From Gottfriedia solisilvae (lineage in GTDB: Bacteria > Bacillota > Bacilli > Bacillales > Bacillaceae_G): a stretch of DNA of 33,633 bases. The position numbers and the translations under genes were made by a program. The stretch is taken from positions 1-33,633 of the forward strand of contig NZ_NETJ01000013.1 in the NCBI RefSeq assembly GCF_002128405.1, in the 5' to 3' direction. Of the stretch, positions 17,783-24,884 are shown in pieces. The stretch's first letter is position 1. Every line of letters begins with the position of its first letter. The notes beneath the pieces were generated by a model. It did no database searches. It was not told the DNA's origin and worked only from the letters and a program-made list of their open reading frames with translations.

Positions 17783-18862
17783 TTATAAACAGTACCAGTA
17801 ATCAGGCAAATTATAACCATAATCTTTAGGATTTTTCAATTCACTGCTAATTTCAAATGAACAACAATAACATTTTATGTACCAAGAACATGTCCAGTAG
17901 GAACTGTAGGTTCCATCTTCCTCCATATCACCATCCGAATCTATGTAGGATGTCAAGGAGTTAACTCCGCATACAGGGCAACTATATATCCTATCAGCTT
18001 GGGAGTATTTCTCTAAATGAACTTCTGCTTCTGCAATCCTTTTTGAACGGTTAATAATTTCGTCATTAAAGATTTTAAATTTGTAATCTAATGGATTGTT
18101 ATACGCTGCCCGACCTAATTCTTTAAGAAAAGCAATTTTTCCGATATTAAAATTAGCATTGGAACATTCACTAATAATTTCAGTAATTGGGTCAATTTGG
18201 GAATTAACAGTATTATACTTCCATCTGTTTTCTAAATTTTTATATTCTGGTAATTCAACTACATTAATAATTAGTGGAAGTAAATATTTACCTATAAATA
18301 AATCAAGTGCTTCGTATCGTAATACATATGTCCCCCTATGCCATATTCGATTTCTCAGAAGATTTAATTGTTCAAGTGCAACTTTGTTTTTTGGTTCATT
18401 GAAAAAATTAAATTTGGTGTCAAGTTTTCCTATCCTAATCAATTGACACATTCTTTCGAAAGTAGATTTAAACTCAGATGTTCTTAAACCTTCAAGGTCT
18501 GAAGAGGAAACCTTTTCTTTAAACAACAGATTATAAAAAAGTTCATGCTTATTATCTATATTTAGGACCAAGAGTTCATGCTTTTCTCTAAGTATTTCTT
18601 TGCAAATAAGTTCGAAAAAATGTTGCAAATGGATTATTGTTTCTGAATAGTCTTCAATGTACTCATTTCCATATTGCCAGTCTTTTTCAATTTGTGTCAT
18701 GGAATTACCATTTAAGACTGTACTAATAAAAAATTTTGAACTTTTATATGTGGAGAAGTATGATTTTAATGCCGTTCTAAGTGAAATAAAAGCAAAACTT
18801 GAAATTCTCTTTTCTAATTCATTAAGGCTAAAACCGTTAGATACAATATTTTTGATTTCCAT
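17783..18862 (-). CDS. HEPN-domain protein with C-terminal zinc cluster
   Basis: A 359-aa soluble protein. The helical core contains IIHLQHFFELICKEILR (76-92) and then LNLLRNRIWHRG, which supplies R170-N171-x3-H175, the RNxxxH catalytic signature of HEPN ribonucleases, in the expected order and spacing within a four-helix bundle. The C-terminal part has CPVCG (C295, C298) and C325, C331, C333, C334, a probable zinc ribbon. HEPN proteins with this motif usually cleave RNA in toxin-antitoxin, abortive-infection or CRISPR-linked roles. No antitoxin (MNT nucleotidyltransferase) gene is adjacent. SD GAGGTAA precedes the ATG. It is the only minus-strand gene in the element. Confidence 0.72.
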   Translation of the reverse strand: MEIKNIVSNGFSLNELEKRISSFAFISLRTALKSYFSTYKSSKFFISTVLNGNSMTQIEKDWQYGNEYIEDYSETIIHLQHFFELICKEILREKHELLVLNIDNKHELFYNLLFKEKVSSSDLEGLRTSEFKSTFERMCQLIRIGKLDTKFNFFNEPKNKVALEQLNLLRNRIWHRGTYVLRYEALDLFIGKYLLPLIINVVELPEYKNLENRWKYNTVNSQIDPITEIISECSNANFNIGKIAFLKELGRAAYNNPLDYKFKIFNDEIINRSKRIAEAEVHLEKYSQADRIYSCPVCGVNSLTSYIDSDGDMEEDGTYSSYWTCSWYIKCYCCSFEISSELKNPKDYGYNLPDYWYCL

Positions 18863-19224
18863 TTTTTTACCTCATATGTTTATGTTTCTTTATTGTAACT
18901 TTTAACGACTTCCGAATCAAAGTGTTTTTTGTTACTTATTAATTGAGAAATATTGAACAAAAACAAAACATATTTTTTAATCTTTTCTACTAATTAATTC
19001 AAGAGGAATAAGTTGTTTCATTGTTTCAAGTCAAACTTTGTGTTAATTCAGTTAGTGAGGACTTATAGTATTTTATTGCACTCGCTTTTAGTGAGTGTTT
19101 TTTATTTATGCAATCTCCTTTATTACATTTAATAGTTAATATTTTTGAAATATATACGATATGTATTATGACTTGAAAATGAAATGTACAATACGAATGT
19201 AAACAAGTTTGAGGGAGAGTAATA
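18863..19224. other. Interval between HEPN gene and membrane gene
   Basis: AT-rich spacer between two divergent genes, so it should contain both promoters. A small hairpin with T run is at 19079-19103, 120 nt before the next start codon and with no gene upstream of it on that strand, so it could end a small RNA or act as a leader attenuator. I see no coding region. Confidence 0.5.
19079..19103 (+). terminator. Orphan terminator-like hairpin
   Basis: An 8-bp stem CACTCGCT / AGTGAGTG (one G-T pair), loop TTT, then a T run. No + strand gene ends before it. Confidence 0.6.
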
Positions 19225-20247
19225 ATGAGTTTATCAGATAGAAATAGTAGATTAGTTTTGGTAATTACATTAATAAGTGTCTTAATTTTCTTAATTAAAA
19301 AAACATTTTCATTAGTAATGAGTGATTATTCACACGTTTACACAGGAGATGCCTACCCTATAGGCTTAGACCATTTATTTTCTAGTGCGTTAATTTCGAA
19401 TCTAATAGTAGTATTAATACTTGCTATAGTATATTGCTATTTTGAAGCACAGACATACTGTCATTATCCTGAAGGTACATTAAACAATTATATAAATAAG
19501 GCAAATTCTTGCTATAAACAATTAATAACATCAATTAAAATTTGTTTTATTATTACGTCAATTTTTTTCTTTTTAATGATAAGCTTTCCTGTAATCAATC
19601 GTTCTATAGTAAAAATTGTAGTGGCTGTGCTTATTTTTATTGTAGTAGTAATTTCTCTGTCTTTTACCAATTGGAAAATACCATTAATATATAAACTTTT
19701 AAAAGCCATAAAAAGGTATATTAAGGCTAGTTTGAATTTAACAATTATTTATTATTGGTTTTTAGCATTAATTACTCTCTTTGCAATCGTTAGTATATTA
19801 GGTATAAAGAGTAATTTGGATACAAATGTCAATATTGAATTTTTAGAAAAAACAAGTGAAATGCATATAACATATACTGACAAAACTACTGATATGTTTC
19901 CAGTAGAGATTTCATACAAAGTTAATGGTAAGAAGCAAATGATTAAAGACAGTGATGCTTTAATAGCTGGTTCTAAACTAGAGTTATCAGAGAAGCGAAA
20001 ATTCTTGTTGAAGGATTATAAAATTAAAAAGGAAATGTATTCAGATGCTAAAGTTCTTTATACATATAAAATTGATTTGAAAAAACAATTACGTGAAGGT
20101 AAAAATGATATTGAGATAAACTTCGTAATTAATGATTTCATAAATGATTATGAGGGAAAGCGTAAATATACTATTTGGAATAGCATCATAAAAAACGATG
20201 AAAAAGTAGAAATTACAGAAAAGAAATTTAAATTTAAAATTAATTAA
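19225..20247 (+). CDS. Five-helix membrane protein with C-terminal beta domain
   Basis: I do not recognise this 340-aa protein. Hydrophobic segments lie at about residues 10-30, 52-72, 100-125, 128-148 and 172-195. The C-terminal 140 residues are soluble, rich in alternating strands and Lys/Asp (ISYKVNGKKQMI, LYTYKIDLKKQL, DIEINFVINDF). With an odd number of helices this domain is probably on the other side of the membrane from the N-terminus. SD GAGGGAGAG precedes the ATG. It is the last gene of the element, 160 bp from attR. Function unknown. Confidence 0.7.
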   Translation: MSLSDRNSRLVLVITLISVLIFLIKKTFSLVMSDYSHVYTGDAYPIGLDHLFSSALISNLIVVLILAIVYCYFEAQTYCHYPEGTLNNYINKANSCYKQLITSIKICFIITSIFFFLMISFPVINRSIVKIVVAVLIFIVVVISLSFTNWKIPLIYKLLKAIKRYIKASLNLTIIYYWFLALITLFAIVSILGIKSNLDTNVNIEFLEKTSEMHITYTDKTTDMFPVEISYKVNGKKQMIKDSDALIAGSKLELSEKRKFLLKDYKIKKEMYSDAKVLYTYKIDLKKQLREGKNDIEINFVINDFINDYEGKRKYTIWNSIIKNDEKVEITEKKFKFKIN

Positions 20248-20343
20248 CTTCTTATTATATATACTAACTTTTGAGTTTTGATTTATAACAACTTTACAGT
20301 TCATCGTCACTACTTTATACTTAAAATGTAAACATTACATAGT

Positions 20344-20380
20344 GAAGTAGTCTATTACTTTAGACAATGAATATACGTGA
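20344..20380 (-). repeat. Right arm-type repeat, candidate integrase binding site
   Basis: The inverted counterpart of 9126-9163: GAAGTAGTCTATT (20344-20356) is the exact reverse complement of 9151-9163, and CTTTAGA (20358-20364) and ACGTGA (20375-20380) match the rest. It lies 46 bp inside the right core site. Confidence 0.65.
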
Positions 20381-20405
20381 TAATTCTTAGGAGATTGGTT
20401 TTCAA

Positions 20406-20500
20406 TCTTAACAACAGAAGCAGTAGTAGCTGACATCCCTGAGAAAAATGCTCCTGCAATGCCTGATATGGGCGGCATGGGCATGGGCGGTATGATGTAA
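20406..20500 (+). pseudogene. Detached groEL 3' end (attR)
   Basis: A 95-bp direct repeat of the end of groEL, coding for the last 31 residues ([13 protein letters not shown]...GGMGMGGMM) and the stop, without start or SD. It matches 8970-9064 at 89 of 95 positions; the six differences (at 8980, 8986, 8989, 9031, 9046 and 9055 of the left copy) are all third-codon and synonymous. The 41-bp identical core is 20426-20466. Downstream lies the strong terminator that originally belonged to groEL. It marks the right boundary of the inserted element. Confidence 0.95.
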
Positions 20501-20509
20501 TATCTAATA

Positions 20510-20544
20510 AAAACCCCGTAAACACTGTTTACGGGGTTTTACTA
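20510..20544 (+). terminator. Displaced native groEL terminator
   Basis: A perfect 14-bp stem AAAACCCCGTAAAC / GTTTACGGGGTTTT with a 3-nt loop, 9 nt after the detached groEL stop codon. Before insertion it would have ended the groES-groEL transcript. Confidence 0.9.
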
Positions 20545-20550
20545 TATTAC

Positions 20551-20590
20551 TCTAAAAAAGAAATCCCCCTTGAATAATCAAGGGGGTATC
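20551..20590 (-). terminator. Terminator of the ligase-like gene
   Basis: On the minus strand a stem ATACCCCCTTGA / TCAAGGGGGAT (one bulge or mismatch) is followed by TTTCTTTTTTAG, just after the gene's stop codon. Confidence 0.8.
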
Positions 20591-20595
20591 TTCAT

Positions 20596-21447
20596 TTATA
20601 CGATAAAATCATCAAATATAGGATCAATTAACTCGCCATTGCTTAACTGACCTCTATTTTTAATTTTACATTTGATAAAAGGTTCAACATAGGTGTAGAT
20701 TTTGTCTTCGCCTGTTTTTATATGTTTTGTAACGCTGAAAAATGCTTTTCTTTGTCCATTATTCATTCCAAATTCTACTACGCCAACATTTTCAAATTGA
20801 TTGTTTTTATATTCAGAGATTAATAATCCCATACCTTGTTTTTTATACCCTGTAATGTAGTAAACATTGTACTTCCAATTAATTACTTTTAACCAATTCA
20901 AAGATCGGTGAGCTGGTATATAAAAAGAATCTTTTGATTTCGCGACAATCCCTTCAAGGCCAAGCTCTTTAATTTGTTCAAACAACATTATACCATCTGA
21001 CTCAATAAAGAAGCTTTTTTTAATGAATTGTTGGTCTTTCAGTTCGTCGGCAAGAATTTGTTTTCTAGTTGATAAAGGTTCTTTCATCAAATTTCGTTTT
21101 CTAATTCGTAGTATATCAAAAACGATGTAAGTTAATGGGAACTCTTTACTTCCTTGAATAATTTTATGTTCTTGAATCGTATTTACTCGATTTAAAGCTG
21201 CTTCATAATCCTCTTTACCGTCGTTATAACAAACAAGTACGCCATCTAAATAGCAATCATCTAATTCAAGAATGTCTAGTTCAGGTATTCTACCTGTTAA
21301 TTCCGCACCATTTTCTGTGTAAAGTTTATTTAATCCATTTTCTCGTTCCAGTAGTAATCGAACACCATTAGATTTTAATTCGAAGTAATGCTCATCAGAA
21401 TCAAATGGGTTGTCAGCAGTTTGTAATAACATTGGCTCAATAAACAT
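20596..21447 (-). CDS. ATP-dependent DNA ligase-like protein with altered motifs
   Basis: A 283-aa protein with adenylation-domain and OB-fold layout of the ATP-dependent DNA ligases (LigD/LigB-like) of Bacillus. Recognisable motifs: K25 with SNGVR at motif I, YIVFDIL (107-113), EGIVAKSKDSFY (165-176, motif IV) and WLKVINWK (185-192, motif V). The nucleophile Lys is kept, but the usual KxDG is KSNG (D to N), and the usual LDGE of motif III is LDGV (E70 replaced by Val). It may be weak, specialised or inactive. The minus-strand start has a modest SD (GTGAGTGG). It lies just outside attR, so it belongs to the host chromosome rather than the element. Confidence 0.8.
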   Translation of the reverse strand: MFIEPMLLQTADNPFDSDEHYFELKSNGVRLLLERENGLNKLYTENGAELTGRIPELDILELDDCYLDGVLVCYNDGKEDYEAALNRVNTIQEHKIIQGSKEFPLTYIVFDILRIRKRNLMKEPLSTRKQILADELKDQQFIKKSFFIESDGIMLFEQIKELGLEGIVAKSKDSFYIPAHRSLNWLKVINWKYNVYYITGYKKQGMGLLISEYKNNQFENVGVVEFGMNNGQRKAFFSVTKHIKTGEDKIYTYVEPFIKCKIKNRGQLSNGELIDPIFDDFIV

Positions 21448-21674
21448 GTTTTAATCCACTCACTTGATTAATGTTAATATACATAATCTAGTATCCTTCC
21501 CATTTTTTTAGTTTTTGAGTTAATTTAATTTTCGTTCAAGTGTTTCTTTTTGTAAGTATTTATATTTTTATCTTCATTAGTTAATTTACTGATATATTAT
21601 CCCTATTTCAAGTCATATCTTGTCTTCTTTCACAATAAAATTAAATTATCTACTGTGAAATGTGGTGAAAAGAA

Positions 21675-22079
21675 ATGGGGAAAAAAAGTAGTTATAGAAT
21701 AACAGAGCTTATGTTAAACGAGTATTATGATTTGAGTCAAAAAAAGAAAGACATTGAAAATCAAATGGAGCAATTACAAAAAGTATTTCATGGTTTTCTT
21801 GATCATCAATTTGGTGAGAATGAAAAAGGCGAGTTTGTGATCAATAATTTGAAATTAGAGCGAATCATTAGAAAGAAAGAGAAGTTTAATGACGCAGAAA
21901 CAGTAAGTAAACTTGAGGAACTAAAATTAACTGATTTAGTTCAAGTTATTAAAAAACCAGATGGTGATAAAATAAAATCAGCCATAAATCTGGGCTTACT
22001 AAATGAAAAAGATTTGGATGGATGTATTTCAATTAATTCGTCACAAGCAATTTATGTAAAGCCAGTTAAAACAAAATAA
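21675..22079 (+). CDS. Unknown 134-aa coiled-coil protein
   Basis: A small charged protein that I do not recognise. Residues about 12-42 (NEYYDLSQKKKDIENQMEQLQKVFHGFL) are likely coiled coil. The rest alternates basic and acidic stretches and ends KPVKTK. No signal peptide or membrane segment. The SD (GGTGAAAAG) is weak. A clear terminator follows, so it is a single-gene unit, divergent from the ligase-like gene. A nucleic-acid related role next to a ligase is possible but unsupported. Confidence 0.65.
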   Translation: MGKKSSYRITELMLNEYYDLSQKKKDIENQMEQLQKVFHGFLDHQFGENEKGEFVINNLKLERIIRKKEKFNDAETVSKLEELKLTDLVQVIKKPDGDKIKSAINLGLLNEKDLDGCISINSSQAIYVKPVKTK

Positions 22080-22094
22080 TACTAAAAAGGAATC

Positions 22095-22125
22095 AAAGGA
22101 GGGCTAAATGCTCTCCTTTTTTATT
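22095..22125 (+). terminator. Terminator after the 134-aa gene
   Basis: A 10-bp stem AAAGGAGGGC / GCTCTCCTTT (one G-T pair), loop TAAAT, T run. Confidence 0.8.
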
Positions 22126-22221
22126 TGTCACCAATTTTTGCATTTTGAATATTTTATTAGTATGTGAGTACAAGCATAGTAAGTATAACATGCTTGAATA
22201 AATAAAGAGGGAGCTTTAGAT

Positions 22222-22995
22222 ATGGCACTTTGGAAAAATGACTTTATTACAATCAACAAATATACAAGACCGTCTATAAAGTTAAAAGCTATTAAAAAGA
22301 TAGTGTTACATTGGACGGCTAACCCTGGAGCGAGTGCTGAAAACCATCAAAGGTATTTTAATGGTACAGCTATAAAAAATAAAACATATGCATCTGCTCA
22401 TATTTTTGTAGATCCTAATGAAGCGATTTGTATTATACCATTTGATGAAGTAGCTTATCATGCAAACGACCAGTATGAAAGAAATAGTCGTGGTGAAGTA
22501 TTTCGAGGTGTACCAGAGTTAGCCCCAAATGCTAATTTATTAACAGTAGGCGTTGAAATGTGTGTTGAGAGAGATGGTAGTATCTCATCAGCTACAATAA
22601 AGAGAGCTGCAACAGTGATTGCTGCGTTATGTAAAGCTTATAAATTAGATGAAAATGATATTGTTAGACATTATGATGTAACACACAAACTTTGTCCAAA
22701 ACCATTTGTGGATGATCCAGAAAAATTTAATGATTTCAAAGCACAGGTCAGAGCAATCCTAAATCCACCTAAAAAACCAATATCTACTAGCCAAAAAGAT
22801 TCTATTCCGTATAAAGGAATATTAAAAGAGGGATCTAGAGGAGCAACTATAAAAAAAGTTCAGCAAAAACTTAAGATAACAGCAGATGGGATATTTGGTC
22901 CAAATACAGAAAAAGCGGTTAAAAATTTCCAAGTAAAGAACGGATTAGCAGCGGATGGAATCGTTGGTCCCAAAACATGGAGCAAGCTTTTTTAA
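22222..22995 (+). CDS. N-acetylmuramoyl-L-alanine amidase with PG-binding domain
   Basis: A 257-aa cell-wall hydrolase. Residues about 20-170 form an Amidase_2 (T7-lysozyme/PGRP) domain that cuts between MurNAc and L-Ala. Zinc ligands H30, H150 and C158 and the catalytic Lys K156 keep T7-lysozyme spacing (HYDVTHKLCPKPF). Residues about 197-257 are a peptidoglycan-binding-1 repeat (GSRGATIKKVQQKL...GPKTW). There is no signal peptide, so export would need a holin, another route, or lysis of a mother cell. Endolysin or sporulation-autolysin roles both fit; no other phage gene is near. SD GAGGGAGC precedes the ATG. Confidence 0.9.
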   Translation: MALWKNDFITINKYTRPSIKLKAIKKIVLHWTANPGASAENHQRYFNGTAIKNKTYASAHIFVDPNEAICIIPFDEVAYHANDQYERNSRGEVFRGVPELAPNANLLTVGVEMCVERDGSISSATIKRAATVIAALCKAYKLDENDIVRHYDVTHKLCPKPFVDDPEKFNDFKAQVRAILNPPKKPISTSQKDSIPYKGILKEGSRGATIKKVQQKLKITADGIFGPNTEKAVKNFQVKNGLAADGIVGPKTWSKLF

Positions 22996-23160
22996 TGCTT
23001 TGATAAAGGGTTTATAAAGGGACTATCATCTTATCATACTTTTTGTAAGTGAAATTGTAATCAAGAAGTTGAAATAGTTGAAGTGAAATTACAAGCTAAT
23101 CGCATTCTAAATTAGCCCTTTAAAAGGCATTTTGATGTTTATAAGTGGCTAAAACAATGC

Positions 23161-23198
23161 AAAAAAAATCCCTAAGCTATTTAGATTAGGGATTTTTT
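23161..23198. terminator. Terminator of the SMR operon
   Basis: The stem AAAAATCCCTAA / TTAGGGATTTTT with runs on both strands, immediately downstream of the last SMR gene. Confidence 0.85.
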
Positions 23199-23200
23199 CA

Positions 23201-23521
23201 TTAATGAGGTGAGATTACTTTTAGACCAATTACAGATGCAATGACAAGTGTAATAAAGAAAAGTCTTTTCCAGTCGCGTGATTCTTTAAAGAACATCATT
23301 CCAATGATGACCGAACCAGCAGCACCAATACCGGTCCATATTGTGTACCCAGTTCCAACGGGGATGACTTTTAAAGCTTTTGAAAGTAAATAAAAACTAA
23401 TCCATCCAGAGACAACACATAAAATAGAGTAATTTAGTTTTTTAAAATTGTTGGAAAGCTTCATAAAAGTAACAAAACCAACTTCTCCTAAACCAGCAAT
23501 TAATAAATAGAACCATGCCAT
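23201..23521 (-). CDS. Small multidrug resistance (SMR) family transporter, subunit 2
   Basis: A 106-aa, four-helix membrane protein of the SMR family, which exports cationic compounds or guanidinium by proton antiport. The conserved membrane Glu is E13 (AGLGEVGF) and the family signature IPVGTGYTIWTGIGAAGSV is present. ATG 23521 is preferred to codons further up because AAGGAGGTG lies 9 nt before it, within the end of the upstream SMR gene. It pairs with the next gene, as in YkkC/YkkD and YvdR/YvdS heterodimers. I cannot tell which pair it is orthologous to, so no symbol is given. Confidence 0.9.
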   Translation of the reverse strand: MAWFYLLIAGLGEVGFVTFMKLSNNFKKLNYSILCVVSGWISFYLLSKALKVIPVGTGYTIWTGIGAAGSVIIGMMFFKESRDWKRLFFITLVIASVIGLKVISPH

Positions 23522-23522
23522 T

Positions 23523-23876
23523 TTATGAAACACCTCCTTTATCTTCTTGAAGGTCTGATTTTGTTGTTAATTTTAAGCCTAATATGCCTGATAGCAGTGT
23601 TATAACTAAAATAATTTTCATGAGGGAGGCTGTTTCGTTTAAAAATACCATTCCGATGATGACCGTTCCAGCGGCTCCGATACCGGTAAAAACAGCATAT
23701 GCCGTACCTATCGGAAGTACTTTAATCGATTTTGAGAATAGATAAAAGCTAATGATAATTCCTAATAAAGTCAGAATAGTAGGCACCGTATTTGTAAAAC
23801 CATCTGAATATTTAAGTCCAAAAGCCCAAGCAATTTCACAAATCCCTGCAATGATTAAATAAACCCAGCTCATCAT
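23523..23876 (-). CDS. Small multidrug resistance (SMR) family transporter, subunit 1
   Basis: A 117-aa SMR protein with four membrane helices, the conserved Glu in AGICEIAWAFGLK, and the loop signature LPIGTAYAVFTGIGAAGTV. A soluble tail of about 13 residues (TTKSDLQEDKGGVS) extends past the last helix, as in YkkC and YvdS. Its SD (AAAGGAGAG) lies in the last codons of the tetR gene, and its start abuts the tetR stop, so translation is coupled. It probably forms a heterodimer with the downstream SMR. The substrate could be a cationic drug or guanidinium; no guanidine riboswitch is present. Confidence 0.9.
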   Translation of the reverse strand: MMSWVYLIIAGICEIAWAFGLKYSDGFTNTVPTILTLLGIIISFYLFSKSIKVLPIGTAYAVFTGIGAAGTVIIGMVFLNETASLMKIILVITLLSGILGLKLTTKSDLQEDKGGVS

Positions 23877-24476
23877 TCATCTCTCCTTTTTCGTTGCAAT
23901 CGATCGCCAAAAAAAGCTCCAAGCAGCTTTTAAGCGTTTCTTTACGAGCCCTTCATCAGGATCAAACAATTGAATAAAACAACTATCTAATAAATGGATA
24001 TAAGCATCTACTAACTCATCCACATCGTTATGAAAAATTTCATTATTTTTTATGCCTTTTTCAAATAGTCCTCGGATGATAAGAAGTAATTGATTTTCAA
24101 ACTCTTCGTAGCGTTTTAGTAAATGCCCTTCTAATTCCTTAGGAGGGAATAACAGCATTCTTTTCAGAAATAATCCTAAGTCTTCATGTTGAAAAAAAGT
24201 TCGAGTACTTTCTAAAACTGAGTAAAGTTGTTCCTCAACTGTTAGATGATTGTATTTTTCTATTTCTTGTTTAAATTTTGAAACATACACAGAACTTAAG
24301 TTTTCAATAATGCTTAAAAAAATTTCTTGTTTATTTTCATAATGGGCATAAATGGAAGGCTTTTTAATGCCAACTGCATTTGCAATCTCGGTCATCGTAG
24401 CTTTTTCATAACCATTTTCTGCATACAATTTAATTGTAGCTTCCTGTATTTTTAAAACCGTTGCACTACTTTTCAT
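23877..24476 (-). CDS. TetR-family repressor of the SMR operon
   Basis: A 199-aa TetR protein. The N-terminal HTH reads ATIKLYAENGYEKATMTEIANAVGIKKPSIYAHYENKQEIF (residues about 10-50); the helical C-terminal part binds an unknown ligand and dimerises. ATG 24476 is chosen over a GTG three codons up, with AAGGAG (24485-24490) 8 nt away. It is first in an operon with two SMR genes (order TetR-SMR-SMR as I recall for yvdTSR), and a palindromic operator lies 34 bp upstream, so autorepression relieved by transported compounds is likely. Confidence 0.9.
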   Translation of the reverse strand: MKSSATVLKIQEATIKLYAENGYEKATMTEIANAVGIKKPSIYAHYENKQEIFLSIIENLSSVYVSKFKQEIEKYNHLTVEEQLYSVLESTRTFFQHEDLGLFLKRMLLFPPKELEGHLLKRYEEFENQLLLIIRGLFEKGIKNNEIFHNDVDELVDAYIHLLDSCFIQLFDPDEGLVKKRLKAAWSFFWRSIATKKER

Positions 24477-24498
24477 GTAAATCACTCCTTAAAAAAGC

Positions 24499-24529
24499 AA
24501 TTATAAAACTACCTACCGTTCGTTAGGTA
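24499..24529 (-). promoter_or_regulatory. TetR operator and -10 box of the SMR operon
   Basis: TACCTACCG-TT-CGTTAGGTA (24510-24529) is an inverted repeat with one mismatch per arm. On the minus strand a perfect TATAAT (24505-24500) lies just downstream of it, so the operator covers the -35/-10 spacer. I infer it is bound by the adjacent TetR protein. Confidence 0.7.
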
Positions 24530-24596
24530 AATCATACATCAATATGATTTTCTTTACAACTTATAGCGTTTACATAAAAATTTATATGGAAATACC

Positions 24597-24625
24597 TTGA
24601 CCGGTAAAATATACGTTGATAGAAT
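24597..24625 (+). promoter_or_regulatory. Promoter of the guaA leader
   Basis: TTGACC, 17-nt spacer, TAGAAT; the predicted start is about 25 nt before the riboswitch aptamer. Confidence 0.65.
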
Positions 24626-24654
24626 GAGACAATAATACAAAATACGTCAATATT

Positions 24655-24724
24655 CTTCATATATCCTCGACAATATGGGTCGAGAGTCTCTACCGGAGCG
24701 CCGTAACATGCTCTGACTATGAAG
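24655..24724 (+). promoter_or_regulatory. Guanine riboswitch aptamer upstream of guaA
   Basis: A purine aptamer with P1 (CTTCATA/TATGAAG), a P2 hairpin (CTCGAC...GTCGAG), the conserved junction GTCTCTACC, and a P3 hairpin with the GTAAC loop. The ligand-reading base, in GACTATG, is C (24717), which selects guanine over adenine. It overlaps a terminator stem downstream, so bound guanine should turn guaA off. Confidence 0.93.
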
Positions 24725-24773
24725 GCAGCATGACTTTATTTAGCGATAAGTCTGATTTTCTGCCTTCTTTTTT
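24721..24773 (+). terminator. Riboswitch-controlled terminator of guaA
   Basis: GAAGGCAG (24721-24728), shared with the P1 strand region, pairs with CTGCCTTC (24760-24767), followed by six Ts. It is an expression platform for ligand-induced termination. Confidence 0.85.
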
Positions 24774-24884
24774 CATGTTACACATGTACAAAAGGGAGAA
24801 AATCGGCTTTTTTTTATTTTTTTGGGAAAAATAGTATCAGTTCAACTGATACGTTAATTCAATATTATAGATGAGGTGACCGTT

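Noticed and set aside
18985-19138. Short TTG-started frame before the orphan terminator.
   Set aside because: It runs through the terminator hairpin and codes for a low-complexity hydrophobic peptide; not convincing as a gene.
9065-20405. Could the element be a prophage or an ICE?
   Set aside because: No capsid, terminase, tail, relaxase, coupling protein or VirB-like genes are visible; only integrase, resolvase, regulators and unknown cargo.
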